DNA of 64,000 nucleotides from Strigops habroptila (lineage: Eukaryota; Chordata; Aves; Psittaciformes; Psittacidae). How positions within the stretch are numbered: position 1 is the stretch's first letter; every line of letters starts with the position of its first letter. A program made the translations under genes and the position numbers. This document shows, in pieces, positions 13,701 through 22,935 of this stretch. The notes below the pieces were generated by a model. The model had not been told where the DNA came from. It made no database searches and saw nothing but the letters and a program-made list of their open reading frames with translations. The stretch lies in the NCBI RefSeq assembly GCF_004027225.2, contig NC_046358.1, positions 924,911-988,910 on the forward strand. The letters run 5' to 3'.

Positions 13701-16700
13701 ACTTCTTGATGCAGGCACTTGCATTTCAGCAGTACACTTCCCTCTCCTCAGAGCAGCTCCTGTGCAGGAGCTTATCCAGCCCAGCACTGAGCTGCAGACA
13801 CAACCCCCACGTGCTGTTCAGTTTTACACCTTCCAAGCAAAAAGAATCTCTTGAGCAGCCAACTCCCTGTGGCCTTTCTGCCCCAGATAAGCTCATCTGC
13901 CTGACGTGCTGCTGCCAGATAACACGTTCCCCACCAGTTCCAGGCATCTTCCCCCTCACTTTCCTTCACCTCAAAAGCCCTTTCGTTTATTCCTCACAAC
14001 TGCAGACATGTGACATGAAAATGGGATGAAAGTACCTGTCATTAACTCAGTTCTGCAGAAAAATCAGTCATGAAATAACAAAGCTCTTCCCTTATCATTA
14101 GAGCTGCCGCTGGCTTAACAGTTGTGCTAGCTTAGGGATACTTGGAATTGTGGGAAAGGCTGCAAGGCATGAGGCCGACAGAGTGGCACATCCCCACCAA
14201 GGTGTTCCTCTGGCCAAAAGGCAGCAGTTTTTGTGGCCACCCCCAAGCCACACATCCCCCAGGTGGTGACCTGAGCTCAATGTGATGCTGACGAGAGGGA
14301 GGGGAAGCTGGGTGAAGGCAATGCTGGCAGAGCCTGGCTCACCCCATCCCAGCAGGTACAGAAACGCTGCGGGAGAGAAAACAGGCTCTTTACTTTGTGT
14401 TTTAGAGCCAGAGACAGCCAGCCTCACCGAACTGCAGCAGATGAAGCTCTTCCTGAAGCTGCTGAAGAAGCAGGAGAAGGAGCTGAAGGAGCTGGAGAGG
14501 AAAGGAAGTAAAAGGAGGGAGGAGCTGCTGCAGAAATACTCTGTGCTCTTCTCAGAGTCCGTCTGCTATGGAGGCAAGAAAAGGGTGGTGCACAATAGGA
14601 AAACCCTGAAGAAGAGGTAAGGGCCTGGCCTGCAGAGGGGTCCCCAAGAGGAACAGGGGTTCCCCTTCTCTAAGAGAGGCATGGGCTGGTGCAGGTATCC
14701 ACACGTCCCAGGGTGCTCCCCTGTGGGGTGGGCAGGAAGCTCAGGATTGTACCAGCAGCTCTGGAAGCAGCACAGCCGCTGTATCTGTTCTGCAGGAGTT
14801 TGACTACAGGTGACGTTGGTACATGTGCAAATCCTGTAGACATGGCAGAGAGTGTTGACAGCCGAGTTCTGGAGCTGAGGGAGAGGCTGGAGATGGACCT
14901 CGTGCTCCTGGGGGAGGAACACCACGAGGGCATCCGAAGGAAGAAGGAGCAGCACGCCACAGAGGTAAGGACGAGTGGCAGCAGGAAATGTAGCCCGGGA
15001 GAGCCCCTGCCTGAAAACCAAGTTCTTCACTAAACCATGAGCTTGGCAATGTGGCCACAGGGCAGGAAACACCCCTCAGAGCAGCCATCAGGTCTGTGTG
15101 AGGTGATGGAGGATGGAGGTGGTGGTGCTTATTTGTAAGAAGCTATAAAAATCCAGCACAAACACTTTTATAGGTCTGCAATTGGAAAGGAATTGAGGAC
15201 TGCCCTGGGGCACATCAGGCTCCATCTGCTTAAACTCTCCTGGTAGCTCAGCTTGGCTTTAACGTGGCATTTACTGGCTTCATACACCCCAGGTGCCACC
15301 TCCAGGAGCAGGGGTACATGGGGCTGTACCAGCTTCTCACAGCCCCCTGCTTGATGCTGTACCCCCAGAGCTTGGGTGACACCTGGGTGTATGTTGGAGC
15401 CCTGCAGGTTCACCAGGGGCAACCATCAGAGCGCTACAGACACACTGTGGGGACAGCCACGCTCACCACTGTCACTCAGCCAGGACGGATGACACAGAGC
15501 AGCCCCAGCAGTACCTTTGGTGCTAGTAAGATGAAAGCCTTGTGAGGGACCGTACTTGTAGGACCACCCCTCAGCACCAGCAGCAGGGCTGGATCTCCTT
15601 CCTCTTGAAAGCTGGAAAGTGTTTTGGTGTTTGACTTAGTAGAGTCAAAGTAAGTGTCCATGTAAGGTGTCACCAGTGAGTCCTGCAAGTGCATCAGTGC
15701 CTCCCACAACCTCAGACTTCTAACCTTCAGCACACGCCAGCAAGAGACACAGTAATGCTGGGAGACAAAGTGCAGTCCATGAGATGGTGGTGACACATAG
15801 GGTATACACCATCTGTTCCCATGAAAGGGGCATGATCCAGGATTTGGAGGCCTTTTCCTATCAGGATTTTCCAGAGCAGTTTGCATCACATGTCTGAAAT
15901 CTCAGATTCCCTGGTGCACTTTGACTTGACAAGCACCTTGCAAGCTGTCTGCAAGACTGGCTGCTCCAGCCTAAACCAACCCTCAGGGGAAAACAAAACC
16001 TGCCTCTTGAGAAGTAACTTACCTGGAAATCAGGCTCATCACCAGAGAGAAGCTGAAGGAATAAAACATTCTTGTCTCACAACTGTCAAAGACTGTGAGA
16101 TATAGTGAGCAAGGCTATGAAAAGGAAATCACAGCCTGAGTTGTCACAGTGCAGCAGGCAGGGCAGCAGCCAGGGGTTCCCTCTGAGGCAGCAGTGCAGG
16201 GCTGACCACACCGACACTGACCTGCCAGGAGCTTCCTCAGGACTTGGTTTCCACAAGGCCCAAGGCCCATCCTCTTGCTGCAGCCCCTGTGGTTTAGAAG
16301 GTAACTGCTGTTTCCCTCCTACCCCCAAGTGCAGTGAATCCTGTGCTGCCTCATGCACAGAGAGCTGGGAAGCTGTCCATGGGGATAGCCTGGAGTGCGT
16401 GACACGGCTCACGGAGCTGTGGTGGAACCCATGTGCAGGTCTGAACCCACCATTGTGGTGCACGGGTTTGCACAAAGCCTCAGGGACGAGCTGCCCTGGC
16501 CCTGAGTGCAGGGAGGGCTAAAGCTGAGCTGGTGGGATTAGATCTGGATGCTGTGTTGTGTCCCTGCTTGGTGCGTTTGGTTTTGATCTTGTTTTCATGC
16601 CTTGACCAGCAAGTCACCAAGATAATAGAGCTGGCCCGAGAGAAGCAGACAGCAGAGCTGAAGGCACTGAAGGAGACATCAGAAAGGTAAGGTTAGGATT

Positions 16701-19700
16701 TGAGTAAGAAAGTGCTAATGGATGGCTCTGGTCTGGGGTTGCATTTTCTGCTACATCTCAAAGCACTGGACTACAGCCAGGGAGTGAATACGGGGGAAGA
16801 GAAACGTTTCTTGACATGGGTTAGTGGTGGCCTTGGCAGTGCTGGGGTGAAGGTTGGGCTTGATGAGCTTAAAGGTCTTTTCCAACCCAGTTCATTCTGT
16901 GATTCTACTTTGGTGAGAAGTGGAGGCAGAGGGATGTGACACAGGGTGTCACAGTTACACAGTGGCAAGAAGACAGCTCTTCTCTTGTCGTCTCCAGACT
17001 GGTGGTCCTGCCACCAGGCACCAAACAGGACACCAGAGTTCAAGCTGCAGGAAGGAGCCTTGACTGACTAATTCGGGAAGATGAGAAGTAAGGCTGCTGG
17101 GCACGGGGTGTTGTCTCTGCTGCAGTCAGTGCATCGCATATAATCCCTTCCAGGCACTTATGAGTTCAGGCTCCTGAGTAAATTGAGCATCTTGGCTTCA
17201 GTACTTCAATAAACTGGCAGAATCAACTCACCAGTCTCTAGGCAGGCATTTATCCATTTGTTCTTGTAATAACTTTGTCCTGAAGCTAAATCCTCACTCA
17301 TTCCTCCTGCCCATTAAATCCTCTCTCAGCCTTTAGCTGCTAACTCAGGCAAAACTTCCTCTTTTCAGGTCCCCCACCAAGACAGACTCTTGCTCAGCTA
17401 TCAGCACATTCAGACAAGAGTAGGAGAAACAGGTCGAGTAGCTGGTTAATGGTTTGCTCACAATACAATGTCCCTTAGTCCAGTCACAGCTCCAGCTGGC
17501 TGAGAGGAGCTCCAGCAGGATCTAAAGGTCTTGAGCAACAGGCAATAAAATGGCAGTTAAATTCAGAATGAATAAATAATGAAGATAATAATGTGAATGG
17601 AAAAAGCCACCCATAGCTCAGTGGTACATGGGGTGAGCCGCTGTCACCCAGGGAAGATCTTGAGCTTTGAAAGAGCAAGAAGGGGGTGGCAAAGAGCAGT
17701 GAGGAGGAATTTCTGCACAAAAAGCAGTGCAGTGGGGCTCAGTCCAGGGAGCAGATGCTTGAGGGGGATGTGCCACAAGTGTGTAAAACCGTGACTGGTA
17801 TGGAGAAGAAGAATAGGGAAGTGGTTACTCACTGGTTCTCATAAGACAAGAAATGTGGGCCCATAGTGGGGTTCTCCCTGGGAGTGGACTTCAGCCACAC
17901 AGCAGTGAAGTTCAGTTCTTTGCCTCTTGGAGCAAGGAGCTTTGGAATCCAAAAGGAAAACTGAACTCCAGGGTGTGGGAGACATTGATGGGAGAGAAAT
18001 GCACAGAGGCTGGAGGAGAGATGGGAAACTGGGAGGGTGGAAGAGGGAAAAATGTTTGTGGTTTCTGCTTTGCAAGTCACATCCCACAGTTTATGCACCC
18101 TTCTTCTTGCTTCAAGTGGTCGCTTTAGCTCTGCTAAACACGGAGTTCTTTCATTCTGTTTAATTTAGCAGTGTAAGTCCTTTCAGCAAGTTTCTTGCTG
18201 CTTCCAAGGAACCCAATGTAAGGATACAGTACAAACTAACTCCGTAACATATCTTCTCCTGTCCCTTTGTCTGCAGCACACTCACTGAGACTTTGCTTTT
18301 CTGGACGCTAAAGCACCCCAGAGCGCACATGGTGGGGCTGCCTTGGTCTCAGGGTTTGTACCCAGGCCTCCTCTCTTCTCTCCACAGCAATATTAAGGAC
18401 ATTAAGAAGAGGCTGGAGGCAAGGAGAGTGGAGCGAATCCAGACCATGATGCGGAACACCAGTGACAAGGCAGCTCAGGAGAGGTACTGGGGTAGCTGTT
18501 ACCGGGCCTTGGCTGTGCAGGGCACACACATAATGCACTGTTACAAATACTACACCCTGCTACTGAGCCTGGGTAGTCAAGTACTGAGCAGTATGAACCA
18601 GCTGTATCAGCTTCACCTGCTCTAGGGTACAGAAGAGGGTACAGCACCTCCTGTGCTTCCTGCTCATAGCAAGGTCCTTTTGCTGTCTGTTAACTGGAAA
18701 ATAGCATTTTGCACCCAATTACTTATGTCTCAGTCAGGTTTGAACTGAAGGTGTTATTTACCTGTGTTAAATTACAGCAACCTCTCAGTGTGGGAGGAGG
18801 CTGAGTGTAACTCACCTGTGCTGGGTGGGCAGGAGCAGCCCTGGCCTCGTCTATGGCACTTTATCAGGATTGATAAACAGGTTTTATGTAAAGATAACAG
18901 ATGGATTATTGGGTTTTATACATTTCATTTCTTTAAAGGTTGAAGAAAGAAATCAACAACTCTCACATTCAGGAAGTGGTGCAGACCATCAAGCTGGTGA
19001 GTTCTGCCCTGGCTCTCTGCCACAGCCCCCCTGTTCTCTAAGGTAGGGGGCCTCGTGTCCAGCATTAGATCGAGCCTGAGTTCTCTGAAGCATCTAAATC
19101 CCATTAAAGTGCTACTGCATTGAGGGCTCCAGGCTGCCAAAGAGCAGCTGAAGGCAGCTCCTTCCCTTACTAAACCACTGCAGGTGCGTGAGGGTTTAGT
19201 GAGTCCTCGGGTACAACACAAATAACTCAGAGCCAGCAGTCGTTGTTCAGACCTGGGAAGGGGGGGATGATAGTGTGGCACGTGCTCTAGAAGCCTGTGA
19301 CTTGCTGCTGTAAAGCTTTTGTTCATAGAAAGTTAAATTTGAGCGTTTTTTATTTGTTCTTTTGAAAGGTGACAGAGAAGACAGCCAGGTACCAGCAGAA
19401 ACTGGAGGAGAAGCAGGCGGATAACCTGAGGACAATCAAGGAGAAGGAAAGCCAGGTAAAGGCAAAGAGGAAGCTCAGTTAATCCAGCACACTGCAGGGA
19501 TCAGTCCTCCTGGTGCATCTCTCACACTACACTCATCCCACGCACACTTCACCCACCCCTCAGGATGCTGAGGGAGAGAATGACTGAGGAGGTGGCTCTG
19601 CAGGAGCCTGCACTGGTATAAGTCAGAGGTGCTGCACTCCTGCACCAGCATTCAGCTGATCATACAAACCCCCTGCATTCAAAGTGTGATGGAAATGAGT

Positions 19701-20316
19701 CTTTGAAGAAGACAAGTCTCATCCCTGAGCTCCTCAGGCTCTCACAGCACACAGACACATTCCTGTTCTTCTCAGGTTGATGTGAACAGGCAGCCTCAGC
19801 CCATCAGGCTGCATTGCACATCACAATGTAAAGCAGGAATCCTTCCCACTCTCACCTTTAGGGAAGCCAGGGATTGCCTGGGGCTTCAGACAAAGCATTT
19901 AGAGCAGGTTGAGACCAACCTGTGAGGCACCAACATCTCACCAACCCATTGGTCTCCCTCAGAGCAGGTTTTTGTACCATTCTCAGCCTTGCATCTGCTC
20001 AGCTTCAGTGTTTGGAGAGTAATTTTGAGGTCTCTGTTTGCAGCTACAGCAGGAGGCGCAGGCTGAGTATGAGGAGAAGTTGAAGAGTCTGAATATGGAG
20101 GTGCAGGAGATGGTGAAGAACTACGCGAAAGCCGGTTTTCCTGGGGAGCCAGAGACTCCGAAGGAACCAGTTCAGAGTGTTCCTGAGGGAGAACAAGGCT
20201 CTACACAACAACAGGAAGAAAAGGTCCCGGTGGGAGAGGTGTCGAGGCTGACAATAGCCTCACCTGAGCCCCCCGGAGCTGAAACAGAGGTCGAGATTGA
20301 AGAAAGTGTATTCTGA
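1695..20316 (+). CDS. PLCB2: PLCB2, phospholipase C beta-2 (5'-partial, 21 exons, 821 residues in window)
   Basis: Phosphoinositide-specific phospholipase C at the inner plasma membrane; it splits PIP2 into IP3 and diacylglycerol and is switched on by Gbeta-gamma, Galpha-q and Rac (family knowledge). Exons: 1695-1777, 2169-2253, 3642-3813, 4437-4525, 5630-5726, 6593-6677, 7086-7210, 8233-8387, 8819-8983, 10405-10504, 11005-11109, 12072-12157, 12254-12347, 12846-12899, 14406-14616, 14796-14964, 16610-16686, 18388-18483, 18939-18996, 19369-19455, 20044-20316. Their 2466 nt stay in one frame and end in TGA. Order within this fragment: end of X box (about 1-68), linker (69-143), Y box (148-265), C2 (285-420), variable linker, coiled-coil C-terminal domain (500-780), tail. 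PLCB2 is chosen over PLCB1/3/4 by the [19 protein letters not shown] segment before Y and by adjacency to PAK6. The PH, EF-hand and first catalytic residues lie before position 1. All introns are GT-AG except one GC-AG. Confidence 0.96.
2169..2253 (+). CDS. PLCB2: PLCB2 exon: X box
   Basis: Encodes [20 protein letters not shown] and then TEPLEKFP, a segment nearly invariant in PLC-beta enzymes. It completes the Ser codon from the previous exon and ends in phase 0 at GTAAGT. Confidence 0.95.
3642..3813 (+). CDS. PLCB2: PLCB2 exon: end of X box and start of X-Y linker
   Basis: [20 protein letters not shown] closes the X half of the barrel; the lysines of [10 protein letters not shown] contact substrate phosphates in the family. 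A basic linker follows ([13 protein letters not shown]), then [15 protein letters not shown]. Acceptor TTGCAG; donor GTATGT leaves one base of a Gly codon. Confidence 0.94.
4437..4525 (+). CDS. PLCB2: PLCB2 exon: acidic X-Y linker
   Basis: Encodes [20 protein letters not shown] followed by EIKKMQSDE. The acidic run is the X-Y linker, which in PLC-beta-2 covers the active site and is displaced when the enzyme is held at the membrane (family knowledge). A CR1 copy lies 88 bp after the donor. Confidence 0.93.
4613..5016 (-). mobile_element. CR1 LINE, 3' tail, 5'-truncated
   Basis: Begins with CATAGAATCCCAGAGTGG, the complement of the CR1 3' end, and runs through the conserved CR1 tail to CTCTCAGCTTGTCTTTATAGG. 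It is antisense to PLCB2 in the intron after the acidic-linker exon. Confidence 0.92.
5630..5726 (+). CDS. PLCB2: PLCB2 exon: start of Y box
   Basis: [20 protein letters not shown] then [12 protein letters not shown], the entry to the Y half of the catalytic barrel. Acceptor CCTCAG; donor GTAAGT; one base is carried into the next exon and makes Gln. Confidence 0.95.
6593..6677 (+). CDS. PLCB2: PLCB2 exon: Y box
   Basis: [20 protein letters not shown] then TKFPVQFVE. The SSFTE segment carries a Ser that contacts the inositol phosphate in PLC structures (family knowledge). Acceptor TTCCAG; donor GTATCC, a weaker match than its neighbours. Confidence 0.94.
7086..7210 (+). CDS. PLCB2: PLCB2 exon: Y box core
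   Basis: [20 protein letters not shown] then [21 protein letters not shown]. This is the PLC Y signature, with the substrate-contacting Arg and Tyr in SRVYP and the hallmark MFWNVGCQ. Donor GTGAGT. Confidence 0.96.
8233..8387 (+). CDS. PLCB2: PLCB2 exon: end of Y box and start of C2, with GC donor
   Basis: [20 protein letters not shown] then [11 protein letters not shown] and [13 protein letters not shown]. The frame ends exactly at ACG in front of GCAAGT, so the intron has a GC donor. Reading resumes at 8819 as ILSGQFLSD, in register with VISGQFLS of the human protein as I recall it. Confidence 0.94.
8726..8748 (+). promoter_or_regulatory. intronic G-quadruplex motif, RNA sense strand
   Basis: Four G runs (4, 3, 3 and 4 Gs) with loops of 1, 1 and 7 nt meet the usual G3+N1-7 pattern. 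It lies 70 nt upstream of the acceptor of the GC-AG intron, on the transcribed RNA. Folding and function are inferred. Confidence 0.55.
8819..8983 (+). CDS. PLCB2: PLCB2 exon: C2 domain
   Basis: [20 protein letters not shown] then [14 protein letters not shown] and [15 protein letters not shown]. These are C2 beta-strands; NPVW with FVFEK is the typical C2 core. Phase 0 at both ends; donor GTAACA. Confidence 0.96.
9860..10245 (+). mobile_element. CR1 LINE, 3' tail, diverged copy
   Basis: Contains GTTTAGTCTGGAGAAGAGAA and the typical CR1 end CTTGATGAGCTTGAAGGGCT followed by TTGTATGATTCTA. It is less like the other copies, so it is an older or different subfamily. Sense to PLCB2. Confidence 0.88.
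10405..10504 (+). CDS. PLCB2: PLCB2 exon: C2 domain
   Basis: [20 protein letters not shown] then [14 protein letters not shown]2 strands with the conserved GHR(V/I)IP turn. Acceptor TTAG; donor GTAAGT; the Gly codon is completed in the next exon. Confidence 0.95.
10604..10831 (+). mobile_element. CR1 LINE, short 3' tail, young copy
   Basis: Starts at TTAGATCTAAGGCAGAAGCT and ends AGGCTGGGATTCTATGAT. Its core is nearly identical to the copies at 22608, 40389 and 57180. Sense to PLCB2. Confidence 0.92.
11005..11109 (+). CDS. PLCB2: PLCB2 exon: last C2 strands
   Basis: [20 protein letters not shown] then [23 protein letters not shown]....MP.LF is the terminal C2 motif of PLC-beta proteins. Donor GTAGAA. 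Confidence 0.96.
12072..12157 (+). CDS. PLCB2: PLCB2 exon: after C2, proximal C-terminal helix region
   Basis: [20 protein letters not shown] then VKLKDGSVE. It matches DLTVALANPIKFF of mammalian PLC-beta-2, just after C2, where the Galpha-q-binding helix-turn-helix of PLC-beta enzymes lies (family knowledge). Confidence 0.93.
12254..12347 (+). CDS. PLCB2: PLCB2 exon: variable linker
   Basis: [20 protein letters not shown] then [11 protein letters not shown], rich in Ser, Asn and Gly and probably disordered. Acceptor TTTTAG; donor GTAAAG; phases fit both neighbours, and no similarity was needed for the call. Confidence 0.86.
12846..12899 (+). CDS. PLCB2: PLCB2 microexon (54 nt): variable linker
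   Basis: [18 protein letters not shown], 18 residues between good splice sites (TTCCAG and GTAACT), with phases matching both neighbours. At 54 nt it could be skipped without a frameshift. Confidence 0.8.
14406..14616 (+). CDS. PLCB2: PLCB2 exon: start of C-terminal coiled coil
   Basis: [20 protein letters not shown] then [21 protein letters not shown] Leu/Lys/Glu heptad pattern opens the elongated C-terminal domain used for membrane and Galpha-q binding. A basic [14 protein letters not shown] stretch ends the exon. Confidence 0.93.
14796..14964 (+). CDS. PLCB2: PLCB2 exon: C-terminal domain
   Basis: [20 protein letters not shown] then [20 protein letters not shown] and [16 protein letters not shown], matching the RVRELKDRLELEL...EEQYE.V.KRKEQHVAEQ stretch of mammalian PLC-beta-2 as I recall it. 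Acceptor CTGCAG; donor GTAAGG. Confidence 0.93.
16610..16686 (+). CDS. PLCB2: PLCB2 exon: C-terminal coiled coil
   Basis: [20 protein letters not shown] then KETSE, nearly the same as the mammalian helix [19 protein letters not shown]. Acceptor GACCAG; donor GTAAGG. Confidence 0.95.
16817..16907 (+). mobile_element. CR1 LINE, terminal fragment
   Basis: About 90 bp: GTGGCCTTGGCAGTGCTGGG through TTCATTCTGTGATTCTAC. It is the terminal part only, of the same type as the copy at 9860. Confidence 0.85.
18388..18483 (+). CDS. PLCB2: PLCB2 exon: C-terminal coiled coil
   Basis: [20 protein letters not shown] then [12 protein letters not shown]. This is the K.MKK.LE.KR.ERI helix conserved across PLC-beta enzymes. 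Acceptor CCACAG; donor GTACTG. Confidence 0.95.
18939..18996 (+). CDS. PLCB2: PLCB2 exon (58 nt): C-terminal coiled coil
   Basis: [20 protein letters not shown], the strongly conserved [12 protein letters not shown] helix of PLC-beta C-terminal domains. Acceptor AAAG; donor GTGAGT. Confidence 0.96.
19369..19455 (+). CDS. PLCB2: PLCB2 exon: C-terminal coiled coil
   Basis: [20 protein letters not shown] then RTIKEKESQ, matching the human MTENLERHQEKLEEKQAACL helix. Phase 0 at both ends. Confidence 0.95.
20044..20316 (+). CDS. PLCB2: PLCB2 last coding exon: end of coiled coil, tail and stop
   Basis: [20 protein letters not shown] then [20 protein letters not shown] ends the last helix. About 55 Pro/Glu-rich residues follow, ending EIEESVF and TGA. 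The final four residues fit a class I PDZ ligand (S-x-hydrophobic). The tail differs from the human sequence I recall, but that part of the family varies freely. Confidence 0.94.
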   Translation, partial: LQQEAQAEYEEKLKSLNMEVQEMVKNYAKAGFPGEPETPKEPVQSVPEGEQGSTQQQEEKVPVGEVSRLTIASPEPPGAETEVEIEESVF

Positions 20317-20935
20317 GAGACACTTCCCATACTTACCGTTCCAGTTCAAGGTTTCTGGAGGTATCTAGAGGAGTTAAAAGTCCAGCTTGACAAACTACTG
20401 CTGTCCCTTCCCTCTCTGGGGAGCCCCTGAAGTCCTTCAGGAAAGAGAGTCTTTAACCCAGCCTTAGGAGAGAAAGGGGTGAGACCAGGGTCTAAAAAAG
20501 GAGCATCTTCCATCCTCTTGTTAGTATAATCTTTGCCCCTAATTTGAGACACCACCAGACGAGCTGTGTTCCTGACTGGAGCAGCTCTCCCCAAAGCTGT
20601 AGGTGTCTTCACCTGAAGTCGCCCCTCAGCTTGTCCTTCAGGTTTGTGTCTTTGCTGGAAAAGTGAGCTCAGTCAGGGCAGACCTGCAGCAGATGGTGGT
20701 TGATCTACAAGAACAGTTACACCTGGAAACTGCACTGCTAAATGCATGAAGTGCTGCTAGAAGAAACAAACCCAGCTCAAGTAGGTCTGAGGGACACGAT
20801 GCTCTGAGCCTGGTCTGGCACCCAAGAACAGGCCACACCTCCCTGCGGTGTCACCATGATACTGGAATTATGGATTGTACATTTCTGACTTATTTATTTT
20901 CTAAAACAATAAAACGTTGCATTTCTTAACCATCT
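20317..20935 (+). other. PLCB2: PLCB2 3' UTR
   Basis: Runs from the stop codon to the likely cleavage zone about 15-25 nt after the AATAAA at 20908. There is no further long ORF and no repeat. The 3' limit is inferred. Confidence 0.75.
20908..20913 (+). terminator. PLCB2 poly(A) signal AATAAA
   Basis: Canonical hexamer about 590 nt after the stop codon in an AT-rich stretch, followed within 50 nt by T/G-rich sequence (CACCTTTGGGTAGC) suitable as a downstream element. Confidence 0.8.
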
Positions 20936-22607
20936 GCCTCACCTTTGGGTAGCTGCAGTTAGTGGGGATGGGCCCCGAGTGCCTGATGGTGCCCAGTGCA
21001 CCCATGCTCAGTAGAGACGTTGGGTGCCCAAGTTCTCTGCCAGTTCTGCTCCCAGTTCTCCAATTCAGCTATTAAATATGCAGTGAGGGGTTTCAGACAC
21101 ACCATCCCTCTCACACGCTCCTGTGCACTAGTTCATTCCATTCCTTATTGTATTTAATGACCAGATCCAACACAGCCCATTACTCACAGTCCAAATGCTG
21201 CTCCCAGTCCCCCTCCATCACGGGTGACGTTGCTTCACTCCAGCACAGCAGCTGCCTCCTCCTCTGGAGCACAGGTCAGAAGAGGCTCTCAACAGGAGCC
21301 AGAGCTCCTCTGGTGAGTTCACACGTGTAAAGCCCGGGCAGAGCAGCAGGGCCTGCCCCAGGGGTGCGTTCACTCCTCTCTGCCCCGACACCAGCACCCA
21401 AAGATCCCATCTCACAGGGCCAGGGTCAGGCCTAGCAGTGGTTGCAGTGACGAGGGGAAGGACGCACTCTCTTCCTCCATCTAGCAGGTGACAAGGTGAA
21501 TACCCTGAGCCAGGTCTGGCACATTCAGTCTCCCCTCAAGGCTGCTCCCACCTACAGCACCAGCAGAAGCTGCAGCCCGTCTAACACAGGACACCACCAT
21601 TACATCCCCTTCCCTCCAGCCTGCACCAGCCCACCCAGCACTGCCCCTCACAGTGCCCCAAACACTTTGTTCTCCAGCCCTGAGCCCCATTCCGTACTGC
21701 CTGTGCCAGCTCTCCATCAGCACCCTTTGGTAAGAGCCCTCACATTGCCTGTGAGCACTCCAAGGTCAGCACTGGCACCTCAACCCAGTGCTCACCTCTT
21801 CTGCCCTTCTTAGCTCTTTCTGCATCATCTCCAGGCAGAATATCAACACCCTGACAGCCTTTGACCCATAGAAATAGGTTGGCCAAAGCAAGGTCTGAAA
21901 CAATGCCAGTGTAAAACACTCTTCACAAGGCTTTTTGAAAGGTGTGGGCATTTCAGAAAGCAATCACAGCTCAGCTCTGGTGTGACACAGAGGGAAGAAA
22001 ACTGATCTTCAGGGTATTTATTAATACCCTCTGAGGTCTGAAGCTTGAGGAAGAAAACACACCAGGGTGATTCGTAGCCTTACCCCACAGCAGTTTCTGT
22101 TGTGCAACCCTTCTGTTGTTAAACAAGGCCCTGGCACAGCTTTATCTGGAGATTTATGCAGAATTTCATGAAAAACAGGTGGAATGTTTTACCCAGATTA
22201 CATCTCAGTGCTAAAACCTTATCTTCTAAGTGTGCTTTTCAGAGGGTATATGGAAGAATAACTAACTGTAACTAAAGCCATGTCTTGGAGGAAGCACAGA
22301 CCATGTTCTGCAGCCCACCTTTCCCTCTCACTTGAAGCAGTCTCCTGGTGCTCCTCTGGACAGGACACTCTCCCCACACAAACCGTGATGACACTTCTGG
22401 AAGATGACAAAAACACAAAAGTAACTTATGGCACTAAATCAACTGCTACTGTAGAGGTTTGGCCCAGCCCATGATGAATTCTGACCACCCCCTCCAGCAG
22501 CACCGCAGCTCACAGCAGCACCACTTCATTTTCCAGCACTAGTTCTTCCCACAGAATTCAGACATGCTTGAAGATCTTCCAATATCTTCCCCTATCCAGC
22601 AGCTTTC

Positions 22608-22935
22608 CAGTGTCTAAAGGGGGCTGCAGGGATGCTGGAGAGGGGCTCTTCATCAAGGACTGTAGCGACAGCACAAGGGGTGATGGGTTTAAACTGAAAC
22701 AGGGGAAGTTCAGGGTAGATCTAAGGCAGAAGTTCTTCCCTGTGAGGGTGCTGAGGCGCTGGCACAGGGTGCCCAGAGAAGCTGTGGCTGCCCCATCCCT
22801 GGCAGTGTTCAAGGCCAGGTTGGACACAGGGGCTTGGAGCAACCTGCTCTAGTGGAAGGTGTCCCTGCCCGTGGCAGGGGTTGGGACTGGATGAGCTTTA
22901 AGGTCCCTTCCAACCCAAACCATTCTCTGATTCTC
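22608..22935 (+). mobile_element. CR1 LINE, 3' tail with ORF2 C-terminus
   Basis: Runs from GTGTCTAAAGGGGGCTGCAG to the CATTCTCTGATTCT terminus. The sense frame 22568-22852 still reads [20 protein letters not shown] to a stop, which is the end of CR1 ORF2, so the copy is little decayed. Confidence 0.92.

Larger units (their letters stand above)
1778..20043 (+). other. PLCB2: PLCB2 introns (inventory)
   Basis: Introns longer than 300 bp are 1778-2168, 2254-3641, 3814-4436, 4526-5629, 5727-6592, 6678-7085, 7211-8232, 8388-8818, 8984-10404, 10505-11004, 11110-12071, 12348-12845, 12900-14405, 14965-16609, 16687-18387, 18484-18938, 18997-19368 and 19456-20043. CR1 copies lie in 4526-5629, 8984-10404, 10505-11004 and 16687-18387. 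A purine-rich tract is near 6206-6250 and a G-quadruplex motif at 8726-8748. I see nothing else identifiable. Confidence 0.85.
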
